Source: an uncultured Azospirillum sp.
Lineage (GTDB): Bacteria > Pseudomonadota > Alphaproteobacteria > Azospirillales > Azospirillaceae
Assembly: GCF_946480385.1 (NCBI RefSeq)
Contig: NZ_CAMLJP010000004.1
Location: forward strand, 53,174 to 117,173
DNA length: 64,000 nt
Reading direction: 5' to 3'
The position numbers were made by a program, and so were the translations under genes. The notes under the pieces are model-generated. The model saw only the letters and a program-made list of their open reading frames with translations. It was not told the origin of the DNA and searched no databases. How positions within the stretch are numbered: the stretch's first letter is position 1; each line of letters starts with the position of its first letter. Below are positions 63,807 to 64,000 of the stretch, in pieces.

Positions 63807-64000
63807 TTATGCCGCCGCCAGCAGCTTGGGCAGGCGGATCAGGTTGTAGGCGGTGGCGGTCAGGGTGAACATCCAACCGACGCGGGCCGTGCCGCGATGA
63901 CGCGTTTTGCGCAAGCCGGCGCCCTTGATCCAGCCGAACAGCTCCTCAATCCGTTTGCGGATGCGCAAGGATACGGCATAGCCAGGGTGGCGGGTGGTCC
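63807..64000 (-). mobile_element. IS5-type transposase, C-terminal part, cut by the window end
   Basis: The minus strand reads RHPGYAVSLRIRKRIEELFG, WIKGAGLRKTRHRGTARVGW and MFTLTATAYNLIRLPKLLAA with a TAA stop at 63807-63809. This is the C-terminus of an IS5/IS1182-like DDE transposase: RKRIEExFGW carries the last catalytic Glu, and TAxAYNLxRLPKLL is the usual end. 63 codons are visible; the rest, including one element end, lies beyond 64000. The element's other end should be between 63660 and 63770 but I cannot define it. Confidence 0.85.

Overview
The window is high-GC, densely coded alphaproteobacterial DNA. Several things point to an Azospirillum-like member of the Rhodospirillales: a choline ABC transporter with BetI, an RpoE/ChrR sigma/anti-sigma pair, a fused molybdopterin-binding/cytidylyltransferase protein beside XdhC genes, and a 3' tRNA fragment of the alphaproteobacterial tRNA-fMet type. 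The assignment rests on gene content and codon use only; no database was searched.

Left part (1-29.5 kb) is ordinary accessory metabolism and signalling: XdhC-type molybdoenzyme maturation genes (1-2.8 kb); a glutamine amidotransferase and an exported 5'-nucleotidase (2.7-5.1 kb); two tandem paralogues of unknown function with four shared cysteine motifs (5.2-7.3 kb); a tyrosine phosphatase, a YitT-type membrane protein and a PLP-dependent dehydratase (7.3-10.1 kb); a tightly packed minus-strand operon of histidine kinase, solute-binding protein and diguanylate cyclase (10.5-16.2 kb); the choXWV/betI choline locus (16.4-20.4 kb); acyl-CoA metabolism genes with two palindromic operator candidates, an MFS transporter, and the ECF sigma/ChrR pair (20.4-28.8 kb).

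Middle junction (29.5-34.7 kb): the last 21 bases of a tRNA-fMet gene plus a downstream terminator-like hairpin stand next to a decayed giant helicase-nuclease gene. That gene is split by one in-frame TAA, has lost its 5' end, and is followed by the 3' end and terminal repeat of an ISL3-type transposase. This looks like one edge of an integrated island.

Right part (34.7-63.7 kb), all on the plus strand, is the striking part. A 1,987-residue repeat protein with a calcium-binding-type C-terminus precedes a complete type I secretion set (TolC, ABC, HlyD). Nearly without gaps follow a 1,027-residue fusion of a periplasmic amino-acid-binding domain to an MscS channel, a small lipoprotein, and three proteins resembling the type VI secretion membrane complex TssJ-TssL-TssM. 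No sheath, tube, baseplate or ClpV gene is present, and the TssM-like protein has lost its P-loop. A second block then encodes a DUF697-like protein, a 56-residue membrane peptide, a solute-binding protein, two PvdE/SyrD-type ABC exporters flanking an SPFH protein, a thioester-reductase-like dehydrogenase, a SET-domain protein, a GNAT-like protein and a porin. A partial IS5-type transposase closes the window. My inference is that this is an envelope-spanning export and sensing apparatus that combines type I secretion with a type VI-like membrane core. I know of no described system with this composition.
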